DNA of 64,000 nucleotides from Closterium sp. Naga37s-1. Its lineage: Eukaryota; Streptophyta; Zygnematophyceae; Desmidiales; Closteriaceae. The stretch lies in assembly GCA_947471745.1 (NCBI GenBank), contig CANJKZ010000932.1, positions 186,001-250,000 of the forward strand, read 5' to 3'. Within the stretch, counting starts at the first letter, position 1; the number at the start of each line of letters is the position of its first letter. The position numbers and the translations under genes were made by a program. Shown one piece after another: positions 11,730 through 22,556 of the stretch. The notes beneath the pieces were generated by a model that was given only the letters and a program-made list of their open reading frames with translations, had not been told where the DNA came from and ran no database searches.

Positions 11730-12499
11730 TGTTATAGTCACAATAGGCTTGAATGTGCCTAAAACGAAAGATAGAGTGCACAGTCGGATTTCTGCACAGC
11801 GGCTTCACACGTTGATAGCGTTTTGGTCACAGCTTCAAATGACCTGATTCAACTTGGATCTCGAGCTTCTTAATGTCGCATACAATAAGCAATTTAGACT
11901 GCACGATTTCATTCAGAATTGACGACACAGCATTGGTTTGAACGAACAGTACTATGGCAGCCGCTATAGTCTTAGAACACAAATTAGGGAGAGTTACGAG
12001 TTGGGAATGACTCCCAGCTCCTACAAACCCCAAGAGCCGAGTTACAGTGATGTGGAATAGTGCCACACTGTCCCCAACCACGAAGGGTCTCGAAACTACC
12101 CTCCACAAGGGCCTACACCAAGAGAAATGTTACGCTACACAAAGTAATGCAACTATTCTCACTATCTTAAAGTTTACCCTTTTGGAGAGCTTCGAAATCA
12201 CTTGAATCTTGAAACCATGGCTCTGGTTCTTCAAGATAAATTCTTCCTTGAGTTCTTCGAATTCTGCTGTGCACACTTGCGACACGCCGAACGTTCCACA
12301 CACAACAAAATAGAAAACCGCACACGACACGCAAACGACGACGTGACACGCGACTAGCGATAACTCGCTATTGACTCAACACACACATTCAAAATCATGC
12401 CTCATCATTCACACACTATTGTAAGCATGAAATATATATTATCCCATGCTCTCATACCATTCCATGCACACACGCATGCACGCATACGGACAACAAGCC
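11730..12499 (-). repeat. Family 4 LTR fragment, minus strand
   Basis: The left part (TGTTATAGTCACAATAGGCT) through GTAAGCATGAAATA matches 38873-39570. The right part (CTCATACCATTCCATGCACA to GGACAACAAGCC) matches 46966-47044. Similarity stops after ACAAGCC at about 12499. It interrupts the RT of the 7260 element with no visible internal family 4 sequence, so it is a solo or truncated LTR. Confidence 0.8.
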
Positions 12500-13179
12500 A
12501 ATAAGTCTGTTAAATTGTATGAAGTAATAATTCTCGATGCTCTTTGTGTGTGTGACATGATACAAACCCACTACCTTACCACAACCCCATACTAGTAGAG
12601 TCGCAACCAATTTTTTTTATATTGTATTTGTTGTAGTTTTAAATGTTATTTAGCTCGTATGTGCAACATTGCTCGTTCGCGACATCACTGTACTTTGCAG
12701 GGTTTAGGTTGCTTTCGCTCAATTGGTTTAAAAACAGTTCCAGCATGACAATTCATTTGTGCGTTGGCGACACTGATTGGCCGACGCATCTCAAACGACC
12801 CCTCCCGCAACACAAGCACCCGCCAAGCGGTACTTCCGCCATTGAGCGGCTATGATCGAGAGGTGGGTCGGTTTATGATCGGGTGGCTACACGTACACCG
12901 TCCGATCTAGCCTGATCTGATTACAGTAATCTCTCTAGTCGCGCAAGCCACCCCAACCACCCTCGTGCCCCACCCACCTGCTTCCGTCACCCTCTGGCCC
13001 ACAACTTTGACGCTGCTCAATGTTTGACACAGGCGTTTCTAGATCGCCCGTGTTAGGTAGTACCAGTCGACTAAGTCATTGGCCGGAGCTCCAGCTGACT
13101 ACTATTTCAGTATTGATTGAAGGTGGAGGTTTCTGGAGAGAGATGACAGAATTCGCAAATTCGCATTCGTAAAACAAAC
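12500..13179 (+). promoter_or_regulatory. Probable upstream region of the spliced gene
   Basis: This is single-copy-looking DNA with no long frame. It holds A/T-rich tracts (about 12600-12650), CCAAT-type words on the complementary strand (GATTGG near 12775, ATTGG near 12722) and a C-rich segment at 12940-13010. Its position just upstream of the ATG at 13180 suggests promoter and 5' untranslated sequence. No clear TATA box can be fixed. Confidence 0.35.
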
Positions 13180-14340
13180 ATGACACGTGCAACACGGCAA
13201 AAAGAAAAGGAGGATGAACAGGCCGGACGTCGCGCGACAAGGAGGCTTTCTCAACAGACCGATAGGGAGGGTGGTGGCGGCTCTAAAGGTACTAATGTGT
13301 CCGCCGCGCGTGGCAGAGTGGTGAAAAAATTGGCGGGAAAAAAGGCCGCGTTTGGACAGGAGAAGTCCGGCAAGAAGGTGGAAGAGAAGGAGAATACTGC
13401 TACTATTTCCACAGGGAGCGTGAGTCTTGCAGTCCCGTCGGCGGAGAGAGAGGGGTCGGCGACAGGGGGAAACCACGGCGACCCTCCCCGCGCCGAGCAT
13501 GGCGCAACCCAGGAGTCCGAGGCGGAGGCATCCCAACATGGACTGACGCTGCTCCAGCCGACCGTGGTCGAAGTTTCTGCTGCCGTGGTGGATAAGGCCA
13601 AGGCGGGGGAACACAGCATCGCCGAGGTAGGTGGCTCTCCTCCTTCTGGTGGACGTGGGAGGCGTAGGCAGAGGAAGAGCGATGGGGAATAAGAGTATGA
13701 CACCGCCGTGCCCGGGGACATCAATACGCGGTCGAAGAGGTGGCAGACAAGCCGCGGTGCTGACGACGCCGGTGGTGCGGAAGTTGGGACAACGCGAGGC
13801 GCCAGGGAAGCAAGTGGCCAGGCGACGGGTCATGCATTGCGCAAGCAGGGCCGACCCGCAGCGAGGAGAACATCCGGCGGAAGGAGGGGCAAGAAAGATG
13901 AGGGGAATGCGGGGGATGAGGAGGAGGAGGCTGAGGAGGAGGAGGATGCGGAGGAAGAGGAGGATGAAGAGGATGCGGAGGAGGAGGACGCGGAGGTTGG
14001 GGAGGAAGAAAAGGATGAGAATGATGACGAGGAGGACGAAGAGGAGGAGGAAGAGGAGGACGAGGAGGGGGGCGACGAGGATGAGGAGGAGGCGGAGGAG
14101 GAGGAGGAGGAGGAGGAGGAGGAGGAGGAGGAGGAGGAGGAGGAGGAGGATGTGGCGGCAGTGAAAGGACGGGGCGGGCGAGGCAGACGGGGAAGTGGTA
14201 CAGGGAAGGTGGGGGCCCGGACTCGCCATTCCCGAAAACGCGGGGCAGGTGACGCCCCGCGTGGCGAAGCAGCGGGCAAACCGAAGACGCGTAAAGTGAA
14301 GGTCGAAAGCGAAGGAGTTGGTAAGAAGCAAGGGAGCTAG
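13180..14340 (+). CDS. Charged low-complexity reading frame, likely 5' exon(s) of the spliced gene
   Basis: The frame opens MTRATRQKEKEDEQ and is rich in K, R, E, G and S. From about 13908 to 14152 it becomes an almost pure Glu/Asp tract of about 80 residues, followed by a basic Gly/Arg/Lys tail (KGRGGRGRRGSG, then KPKTRKVKVE). This make-up is typical of nuclear, chromatin- or RNA-associated proteins, but no domain is recognised. One in-frame TAA (13690-13692) splits the frame, and TAG closes it at 14338-14340. A donor-like GTAAGA at 14321 could avoid the latter. Either the 5' exon structure is more complex than I can resolve, or this part is decaying. The GAG-rich DNA also gives poly-Arg and poly-Ser frames, which I regard as shadows. 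Confidence 0.45.
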
Positions 14341-14609
14341 GGATCAAAAGGGGATGGTGAAGGAAAGGGCGGCCGCGCCAAAGGGGTTCCAGTAGGTTCC
14401 GGCAACAAAGAACCAGCCGGTAAACGTCGCAGCAGCCGCTAAAGCACCCCGCGGAAAGGTGGCAACGAGAAGGCGTAGGCAGCAAGAAAACCGAAGGGAC
14501 AGCTGAAAGGTAAGCACTGTGGCCCATACACATGGCGTGGCTGCTGAACTCTCTGCTCAACCGTGCCAATTAACACATTTCTTCACATTGTTTCTCCCCT
14601 GCGGGGAAG

Positions 14610-17099
14610 GAGATCATCGACGAATCTGCAAAGCAAGGTAAGACCTCTTGTTAGAAAACAGTAACCGTTTTAACCCGATTTAAATTCAAAACGCTGCTCG
14701 TACGCAAGCATTTGTGCCCCTGTATTGAAACTAATCGACTCTAATTTTGTGCTCCTGCTCCCTATAAATCTCAGCCCCTCGTGTTACAGGCATTGGGCCA
14801 CCGGTAAGCGTGCAACGGATGCAGCTAACGAAGGGGGCCGGAAGAGCGAGTGTTACCCCGCTATCCACAGGAGCCCCAAGGTTCTGCACGCCATACTCCG
14901 GCCCGTCTAAAGTCGCTGCCAGGGCACCCAGCGCAACAAGAGGAGAGGAATCCGAATCCCCTCCACCAGGCCACGTCACGCACTCCCCACTCACCTCACC
15001 CACATACCCATTTCGACAGCTCCACGCTTCTCCTGTCTGGGGCAGGGCCGTCTCCCCCCTCGCCGGTCCTTCGCGCGGCCAAGGGCCAAGCACTTCTGCC
15101 AATCCCTTCCCTGAGCTGCCCTTTTCCCGCCAGCGTGATAGTGTGAGGGCACATGGGACTGCTGCAGAAGACGTTGATCCCCTTGGCCAGAAGGGGGATT
15201 CTTCACACCCTTTTCCCCCGCTCTTGGGTGCCCTAGGTGAAAGTGCGGAGCACGAGCAGTTTGTTACACGGGAGGAGTTCCAGGCACTACGGTTTGAGAT
15301 GTACGCCATGTTTTCTCAACTCGGCCTGCGTCGTGGAGCACCTGCCAGTTATGCCGGGGGGTCCGCAGTGGTGCCTATGAAAGGTATCCCGCCGCCGATG
15401 AGTGCCGTGGAGAAGGCACGAGTGCTAGTGTTGCAGGAGACAAACCCATTCCCGGTATGTGGCGGGCCAAATGGGGCGGGTTGGGGTTGACGTGGCAACC
15501 AGGGCGGGGTTGGGGATGACGTGGCGGTTTTGGAGGGTATAAGGGAGGGGCGCATGACGAGGCGAGGCGTGTTAGGTGGGTGGGGGATGACGTGGCTTGG
15601 GGTGGGGGAGGGTGACGTGGCGGAAGGTGAGGGTTGGGGATGACGTGGCTTGGGGTGGGGGGGGTGTGACGTGGGAAGTGGGGCGGGTTGTTGGTGGACG
15701 TGGCCGATGCAGGAGGGTGTGACGTGGCGGAAGGTGAGGGTTGGGGATGACGTGGCGGTTTGAAAGGGCACACGTGAGCGGCGCATGACGAAGCGAGGCG
15801 TGTCAGGTGGGTAGGGGGTGACGTGGCTTGTGGTAGGGGGGTGTGACGTGGCAAGTGGGGCGGGTTGTTGGTGGACATGGCGGATGGCGCAGGGTGTGAC
15901 GTGGCAAGTTCACACAGTGTTGCTAGTCACCATCCCCTGGTCACGCGGCCACCCTCATAACTACTGGTTTCTCTCTCTCATGTCGTGTTGTATACCCTAC
16001 ACCTCTGCGCAGAACAAAGCCTACTTAGTGTGCTCTCAGCTCATGTTTCTGAACCCGCCGGAGAAAATACAGTACTACCCTACACCGGAGGAAGTGTTCG
16101 ACGCGTTCTCGGTCCACTTGTCTGCAGAAGGGCTCGAGGCAATGAAGCTGCTGTGGTTGCACAATGACAAGTCAACCATGGGGGTCTTCAACCACCAGCT
16201 GTCCTCAACAAGGTCAACTATCAACTCCACCCTCAGGCCAGCGACATACACCGGCATGGGCCTTGCCGATTACCACCATCTCGTTGAAAGCCTGCCCCCT
16301 GAGCTACACCCAACAACCTGGTTCGACGACGATCAACTCCTAGCCGAGTACAGAGATGGTATGTGCAACTAAAAAACACCATATGCCAGCTGGCAACTAC
16401 ATATCACCGTGCGATGTGGCTCACCCTGACTCTCATCCCCCCACTTGATTTCTCTACAAAACCCTTTCCAACCCTTACCCTCCCTGCCAAAATGCAGAAC
16501 AGTGGGCCCTCAACTGGCACTTTGACAAGGCCACCGGGACGCCCTTCAGCAACCCCTTGTTCGCTTATGCGTTCAAGCTCACCTTCAAGAGGGGCAGGGC
16601 GGTGTTCACAAAGTTCAAGAGCCGCATGGTGGCATGGGGCCTGTTTTCGGTAAGGATGTAGATATGTGTTTGTACCCCCATGCCGCATCCCCTTCACCCC
16701 TTGCTTGTACTTCAGCTAAATCCCTGGTCAATTAAGCCTTTGGAGTTACGTAGATAGTGACGACTGAATCACCGCTTTCAGTTGGCTCATTTACCCGCAA
16801 CCCACCCTCCTCATAAACCATCCACCCAACCCTACACCACATTGCAGATCGAATGGCCCCTTCTGCAGGATAAGCGTCGCAAGCGAATCAGTAGCCAGCC
16901 GGAACAGAATAGGCCAGACTACCAAGAGTGGTGCGAAAAGGTCAAACAGATGATCCACTTTGCTGTCGTGGAGCGGAGGATCCCCCACGATCCGGCGAGG
17001 GGTGCGTTCATCTTTTCGAACAAGTTCCTCATCGACGATGGCGACCTTGGAGATGTCGTCCTTGCCCACCGGGCGCTTTCAAGGCCCGCCAGTGCGTAG
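14610..17099 (+). CDS. Spliced host-type gene of unrecognised family (five 3' exons)
   Basis: Five exons fit GT-AG rules and keep one frame: 14610-14637, 14775-15454, 16013-16358, 16498-16649 and 16848-17099 (TAG). Junction phases 1, 0, 1 and 0 agree on both sides, and each intron ends in an AG acceptor after pyrimidine-rich or CAG sequence. The second exon is Pro/Ser-rich and ends in a folded-looking part (FVTREEFQALRFEMYAMF). Exon 3 has PTPEEVFDAFSVHLSAEG and GLADYHHLVESLPPELHP. Exon 4 has ALNWHFDKATGTPF. Exon 5 has WPLLQDKRRKR and AVVERRIPHDPARG. These carry the aromatic and charged mix of a real globular domain, but I do not recognise the family. There is no retroelement signature inside. 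The join to the charged frame upstream is unresolved: the donor at 14510 does not give the right phase. Confidence 0.7.
15455..16012 (+). repeat. Intron holding a TGACGTGG-rich minisatellite
   Basis: This intron (GTATGT...CTGCGCAG) is filled from about 15480 to 15910 by G-rich repeats. A block of about 232 bases occurs about twice, starting near 15516 and 15748 (GATGACGTGGCGG, then GGCGCATGACGA-GCGAGGCGTGT). Within it the octamer TGACGTGG recurs about eleven times. ACGT-core octamers of this kind are bound by plant bZIP factors. Any regulatory role here is inference. Confidence 0.75.
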
Positions 17100-17444
17100 G
17101 CTATTTGACCTGGTGCTAAGACTGATTGTAGCTAGTAGAATGCTGAATAATGGTTGTTGTAAACCGCAATAATAAATGCAATTTAAAAAATCCTCAATAT
17201 CCAAAATAAACAAAAACAGAATTTAGTTTTGAATAATTTTGTCACGAATTTGCAACAAAACGGATTGCGCTGGAATGTCATCCGGAAAACCACGCGTGCC
17301 AAATTGGAACTTGAACCGAGCCAAACGTTGTCGCGAGATGTGTCTCAGAGCTCCTATCAAATGACTCCAACCGTCAAACCAAATTGAGTCCAGAATTTTT
17401 TTACGCGCAAAATTCGTCCAAACTTGGCATAGGGTTTTTGTCAT
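17100..17444 (+). other. 3' untranslated region and unassigned DNA
   Basis: After the TAG at 17097-17099 the sequence turns A/T-rich. An AATAAA-type signal lies in CAATAATAAATGC (about 17166-17178), a fitting poly(A) site for the spliced gene. From about 17220 to 17444 I see no frame or repeat that I can assign. Confidence 0.45.
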
Positions 17445-18264
17445 GTTGAAGACAGGCGGAGAATCCGGCGGCCGCTTCCCTATGAAAATCCACATGCCAT
17501 CGACTATGTTCGCCCCAGAAGGGGGAACTGCGTTGACGTAGGTGCCTGTGGACTTCCACGATGCCATCTCTTGGTCCATGGCTGTTTGCCACTGAGAGAA
17601 GTAGGGACCCGTAATCGCCTCTGCGTAAGAGCGCGAGGTCGAGATGACTGGTGCATCCGGGTCTCCCTCAAGTGCAAGCAGCATGGCCACGAGATGAAGT
17701 ACAGCAGTTGCAAGACACTCAAAGTTCTCGTGCCTGTCCTCAAGGACATCCGTGCCAAGAACACACTCACCCCCAACGGACGGAGGTCGGTCAGACTAAG
17801 ACTCAGCAACAAGACTAGTGGTGTAGTCAAGACGACAGGCGGCAGCAAAGTCAACAAGGTCAGCAACTAGGGCAGACGCAGCAGTGGACGCAAACAAAGG
17901 GTCAGTGGCAACAGTGGCTAGAAGACGAGGGACAGTAGGACTGGCAGCACAAGCTATGTCAGACTCAGGGTCAGCAACGTCAGGAAGAGAGGACGCAGGA
18001 GAAGGCGGCAAGGGAACTCGCAGTGGAACAGAGGAAGGACGAAGTGCCATAATGTGAGTGCCAGGGATTGGAGGAGGACGCGGAAGAGGAACACGACGAC
18101 CAGTGCAAACAGCGCGAACAGGTGAGGCAGGACGAGACTCAGGCTCACGACGCTCTGTAAGAGAGTCTGTCTGCTCAGCGTAAGGAGAAGGAGCAGGCAG
18201 TGGGGAGTCTTGCTGTAACTGTGGTTGCGATTTGTGAGGCAGTGGACACAGTAAGCTAGGAGTA
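17445..18264 (-). pseudogene. Family 1 pol fragment (linker and RT N-terminus), minus strand
   Basis: On the minus strand the words LTERREPESRPASPVR, LVDFAAACRLDY, SYAEAITGPY, WKSTGTYVNAVPPSGANIV and MWIF match the linker and RT start of the family 1 element at 31841. Near 18265 it abuts family 2 integrase in the same orientation. It is a remnant without RT catalytic residues. Confidence 0.85.
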
Positions 18265-21210
18265 ATGGAATACAGGGCCCCACCATCTCCCTTTACCTTC
18301 ATGGGCCCCACAAGATCCACATGCACAACCTCCACCGGGTCACTTGACTGCCCCACCGCCGAATGGAAGGGAAATCGTGAGAACTTGCTGGTCAAACAAG
18401 TCTCACAAGAGCCCACCTCCTTGGGCTCCCCCTTAATCCTCAGCCCATTGACTCTTTCCTCCTTAAACAGCTGATGTAACTGAGGTAGCGCCACGTTGCC
18501 AAAGCGACGGTGTGTGGTGAGCCAATCCGTCTCACCCGTGCTAGGAGTTACACTTGGTAGCGCACCCCCCCAATGCACAAGCAGCCCACCATCACTGCCA
18601 TCACCACCTCCTCCACTGGTTACGTGGCTTGCATGCCCTCCTCTTACAGCCTCAGCAGCCAAGCGCGCAGCCGCCTCCTTCCATGGCAGCACCAGTATCT
18701 CCCACATGGACCGGTGCATGTCCTTGCCACTTCGGAGGTCCCACAACACACGCCCATCCAGAGTTGCCTTGAACACCTTTGTGCCCATCATCTCCATCTT
18801 CATCCCTGCCTCACTCAATGCCTTGGTAGAGAGAAGGTTGGCACATAGTCCAGGGACAAGAAGAACACGCTTCAGCCCCACAAGCCTCCCATCTGCACAC
18901 ATAAACATGGCTCTCCCCTCGCCACGCACGGGTACAACTTGGCCGGTAGCTGAAACGACAGTGGCTGCCTTTGATGGCCTGACTTCATCCAGCAGATCCT
19001 CTCGGTTCGTCATGGTCACGAAGGCTCCCGTGTCGATGACCCAATGGGAGGAGCGGTGAAGAGCAACCTTGCAGGCCGGTACAACCATGTCCTCGGAGCA
19101 TGCCTCTCCTACATGGTAGAACATGCCGCCATGTCCGCCGGCACCTCCATCGCCCTCCTCACTGCCCATGCTATCTCCCATAGCTCCATGAACACCCTGA
19201 GAGCCTTCAATTGATGGCTGACCAGGCCTCCACCATCAGGTAGCTTGCGACACTTCAACCACGGGTGACCTTCCACATGGCAATACCAACACTTGCCGCC
19301 ACACCGCTTGCCTCCCTTGTTGCCACGCTTCCCTCCCGAATACTGCTCCCCTCCAGAGCCTTCCTTGGCCTTGCCTTTCTTTCTGCCACGTCCCTTGAAG
19401 CCTTTCATGCCGTAGGCAGAGCCTCCACCTTCACCTGCAGCGGCAGTCAGCTCCTTCCTCCAAAACTCCTCTTGAAGGACTTGAGCACGGATCCACTCAA
19501 GGGACCATGAGTCCTTCATGCCATTGAGGTTGACCACCAAGGGGCCCCACGACTCCGGCAGCAGGGAGAGAGCCTTGTAGCACTTGATATTCTCAGGGTA
19601 GTCCACACCAGCAGCTGAGAGCTTCACATAGAGGTCCCGGAGTTGATCGAACGCTCCTTGCACGGCATCACCCTCGTTGATCTTCACCGCATGGAGTTGT
19701 CGCTCGAGCACCACCACCATCGCTTCGCTGCTGGGGGCATGGACATCCTTCAATATTTTCCATGCCTTGGGACCACACTGGATATCCTTGATGAGATGCT
19801 TGACATGGTGCAGCTGGTTGGATGAGATGCATTGAGAGAGAAGGAAGAATCCATCCTTGGATCGGCGATCCCATTCCTTGGTCGCTCCTTAGATCGCAGG
19901 CCTCTTCAATTATCCATCCATCACTTCAAGCAGCCCATAATGGTTAAATAGAAGCTCCATCATGAAGCTCCATGATGCCCAATTCTCCCCAGAGAACTTC
20001 TCTAGGTTGAATGCCTTCACATCATCCTTGGCTGGTGTTGAAACGGATGCTATTGGTGCAGATCCGTCTGCAACGCCTCTTCCTGCTTCCCCAGCGCCTC
20101 TCATGCCACCACTGCCACTAGGACCATCTGGAGCAGAACCTTCAGCCTCCATATTGACCCAGGAACAGAAAAGAACCGGCTCTGATACTACTTGTTATAG
20201 TCTAGATCCACTTAGGGGTCGCGGATGCCCTTGAAACCGCCTAAGCAGAATCTGATAACCCCGAACCGCCTCTGTTGAAAACGCCGTCACGATCAGGTCG
20301 GGTAACATACGAGGCTGAAACTTAGAGGGCAGTTAGATTAATGTGTCTGCTTTTCAACGGTATATTTTCTGCTTTCATCAGAGGTGTATGTGCTACGCAG
20401 TGAATGAAAACGTAAGCTTGGCTGAAAACGTGTAGTTTCATTGATGCAAGGAAGAGGTGAGTACAACATTGCCTAGGGGACTCTTAAGGGGTTGGGACCA
20501 TCCTGGGAACTCAAAGAAGGTTGAGTCCTAGGGGAGAAAGTCTAGAGAAGGATGGTAAACGTCCTAGCTAGGTCAGCAAAGCCAACCACACTTGGATGTT
20601 CAAAGCTGTACTCAAGGCTACCAATAGTGAGTCAAGCCAACCATGAGTCAGCTTGTCTTCCCAGTTGCACCCTCTTGCAAGCTGCTTCCAGGAAGACCAC
20701 ACTTCTAAAAAAGGAGGGTGGTAGAGTCCCACTTGACCACCTGTACTTCTTGTCTCATTCTCTCTCCCTGCACCATTGGCAGGACAACAATGAAAGGGTG
20801 GCAAGGGAAATGCTGCCAACAGTGCACCATGACTACGGAACAGTAACTTTCGACAGCTGTCACGTGCTGCTCCGATGCTGGGTGGTCCTGAAACTCGTTG
20901 ACCACCTTCACAACACGGCAAAGTACTGCCACACCAATTTTCAGACCAATCAGAGCTTGGTAGATGAATCAGCAGCCGAAATGGTGAACTCGGGTGTTAC
21001 CAAAAAAGTGTAACACACACTTCCGGGATGCCATAAGTCTTGAAACTAAAAAATGTTGCCATGCCTTGTAAATACTTCAAAAAATCTGAAACTTTGAGGG
21101 TCTGAAGAACACATGTTGAAGCACCTCCCCACAAAATTCCAGAAGCTGAGCAGGCTTGAAGGCTGAATGGGAGTACGATGACCGTGCCACTATAGTGCTT
21201 TGTCACAACA
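18265..21210 (-). mobile_element. Family 2 copia element, 5' part only, minus strand
   Basis: Parts on the minus strand: 5' LTR 21210-20193; primer site near 20191-20181; gag from 20152 (MEAEGSAP) with zinc knuckle CWYCHVEGHPWLKC near 19290; protease VIDTGAFVTMT near 19040; pre-integrase and the first integrase words (VHVDLVGPMKV) up to about 18270. There the sequence switches to family 1 pol. Integrase core, RT, RNase H and 3' LTR are absent. It is close in sequence to 7260-11729 and broken a few times. Confidence 0.88.
20193..21210 (-). repeat. 5' LTR, family 2, minus strand (1,018 bp)
   Basis: Plus-strand edges are TGTTATAGTC and GTCACAACA, that is TGTTGTGAC...GACTATAACA on the minus strand. 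A primer-binding site lies next to the lower edge, which identifies it as the 5' LTR. Confidence 0.92.
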
Positions 21211-22556
21211 GGTTTGCCCAGTGCACCCGCCTTCGGAGTGTAGCTGCCGGAGCTGGAGACTCTGCCACTGGAGACACAGGAGCTGGAGGAGCTAGAGTTA
21301 CTGTCGGAGCTTGTGGTACCGGAGGTGCTGCAGCTGCTGGTCCTGGAGGTGCTCGTAGCAGGGGTACTAGAGCTGCTGGGACAGGTGGTGTTGGGGGAGC
21401 TAGAGCTTGAGACCCTACGGAGCTTGGAGCTGCTGGGGCTGGAGGAGCTGGAGCTGGAGGCACTGGCGCTGGAGGCGCTGGAGCTAAATGAGTTTGAGCT
21501 GTTGACCCTCGAGCTGGAGGTGCTGGAGGCACTGTGCGGCCGCGATGTTCCCCTGCTTCAGCATGTTCTTGGTGTCCCGTTTTCTACTGGCCTGACCTGT
21601 CACAGCCGCTGTTACAGCCTGACTCCCCACTCCCCGTTCCTTCTCCTTACATTGAGCAGACCGCCAGTCTTACAGAGCATCGTGAGCCTGCGTCTTGTCC
21701 TGCCTCCCCTGTTCGCACTAGTCGTCGCGTTCCTCGTCCGCGTCCTCCTCTTGTCCCTGACACACACTGGGCTAGTTGACAATGCTGCTGTCTGCCGTCT
21801 AGACAATGCCACTGCTCTTGTTGCTGAGTCTGCGTCTGCCAGTCATCCGTCCGTCGGGGGTGAGTGTGCTCTTGGCACGGACGTCCTTGAGGACAGGCAG
21901 GAGGACTTTGAGTGTCTTGCAGCTGCTGTACCTCGTGAGGGAGACCCGGATGCACCAGACATCCCGACCCCGCGCTCTTACGCAGAGGCGATTACGGGTC
22001 CCTACTCATCTCAGTGGCAGGCAGCCATGGATGCCAAGATGGCATCCTCGAAGTCCACAAGCACCTACGTCGACGCAGTTCCCCCGTCTCGGGAGAACAT
22101 AGTTGATGGCATGTGGATTTTCAGGGTGAAGCGGCCGCCGGGTTCTCCGCCTGCCTTCAAGGCGCGTTACGTTGCTCGAGGCTTCAGTCAGCGACAGGGG
22201 GTTGACTACTTCCAGACCTTCTCCCCTACCCCGAAGATGACCACTCTTCGGGTGTTGCTGCACGTCGCTGCTCAGCGTGACTACGAGCTGCACTCTCTAG
22301 ACTTCAGCACAGCTTTCTTGCAGGGCAGCCTGCACGAGGAGATCTGGCTGCGCCGCCCACCTGGCTTCACTGGGTCGTTTCCTGCAGGTACCCAGTGGAG
22401 CCTCTGGCGGCCAGTCTACGGTCTCCGCCACGCGCCTCGCAAGTGGCATGACACACTGAGGACTACACTTGCGGCTCTTGGGTTTGCTCCTTCTACTGCT
22501 GACCCGTCGCTATTTCTACGCACTGACACCTCGCTGCCGCCGTTCTACGTCCTCAT
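21211..22556 (+). pseudogene. Family 1 linker and RT fragment
   Basis: The linker shows Gly/Ala-type triplet repeats (GGAGCTGGAG, GGTGCTGG words, about 21240-21530). The RT N-terminal half follows, with RSYAEAITGPY, MWIFRVKRPPGSPPAFKARYVARGFSQRQGVDYF, given here as separate words of one domain, and FLQGSLHEEIWLRRP. It ends at the insertion of the solo LTR at 22557. Confidence 0.85.

Noticed and set aside
13102-14331. Long minus-strand Leu-rich frame and plus-strand poly-Arg frame over the GAG tract
   Set aside because: They are shadows of the polypurine repeat, which lacks stops in several frames. The acidic plus frame is the only one whose flanking text continues with a sensible composition.
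20552-21013. 153-codon frame antisense to family 2 LTR sense direction (also 7457-7918)
   Set aside because: It lies wholly inside LTR sequence, opposite the sense frame. Without a conservation test I do not call it a gene.
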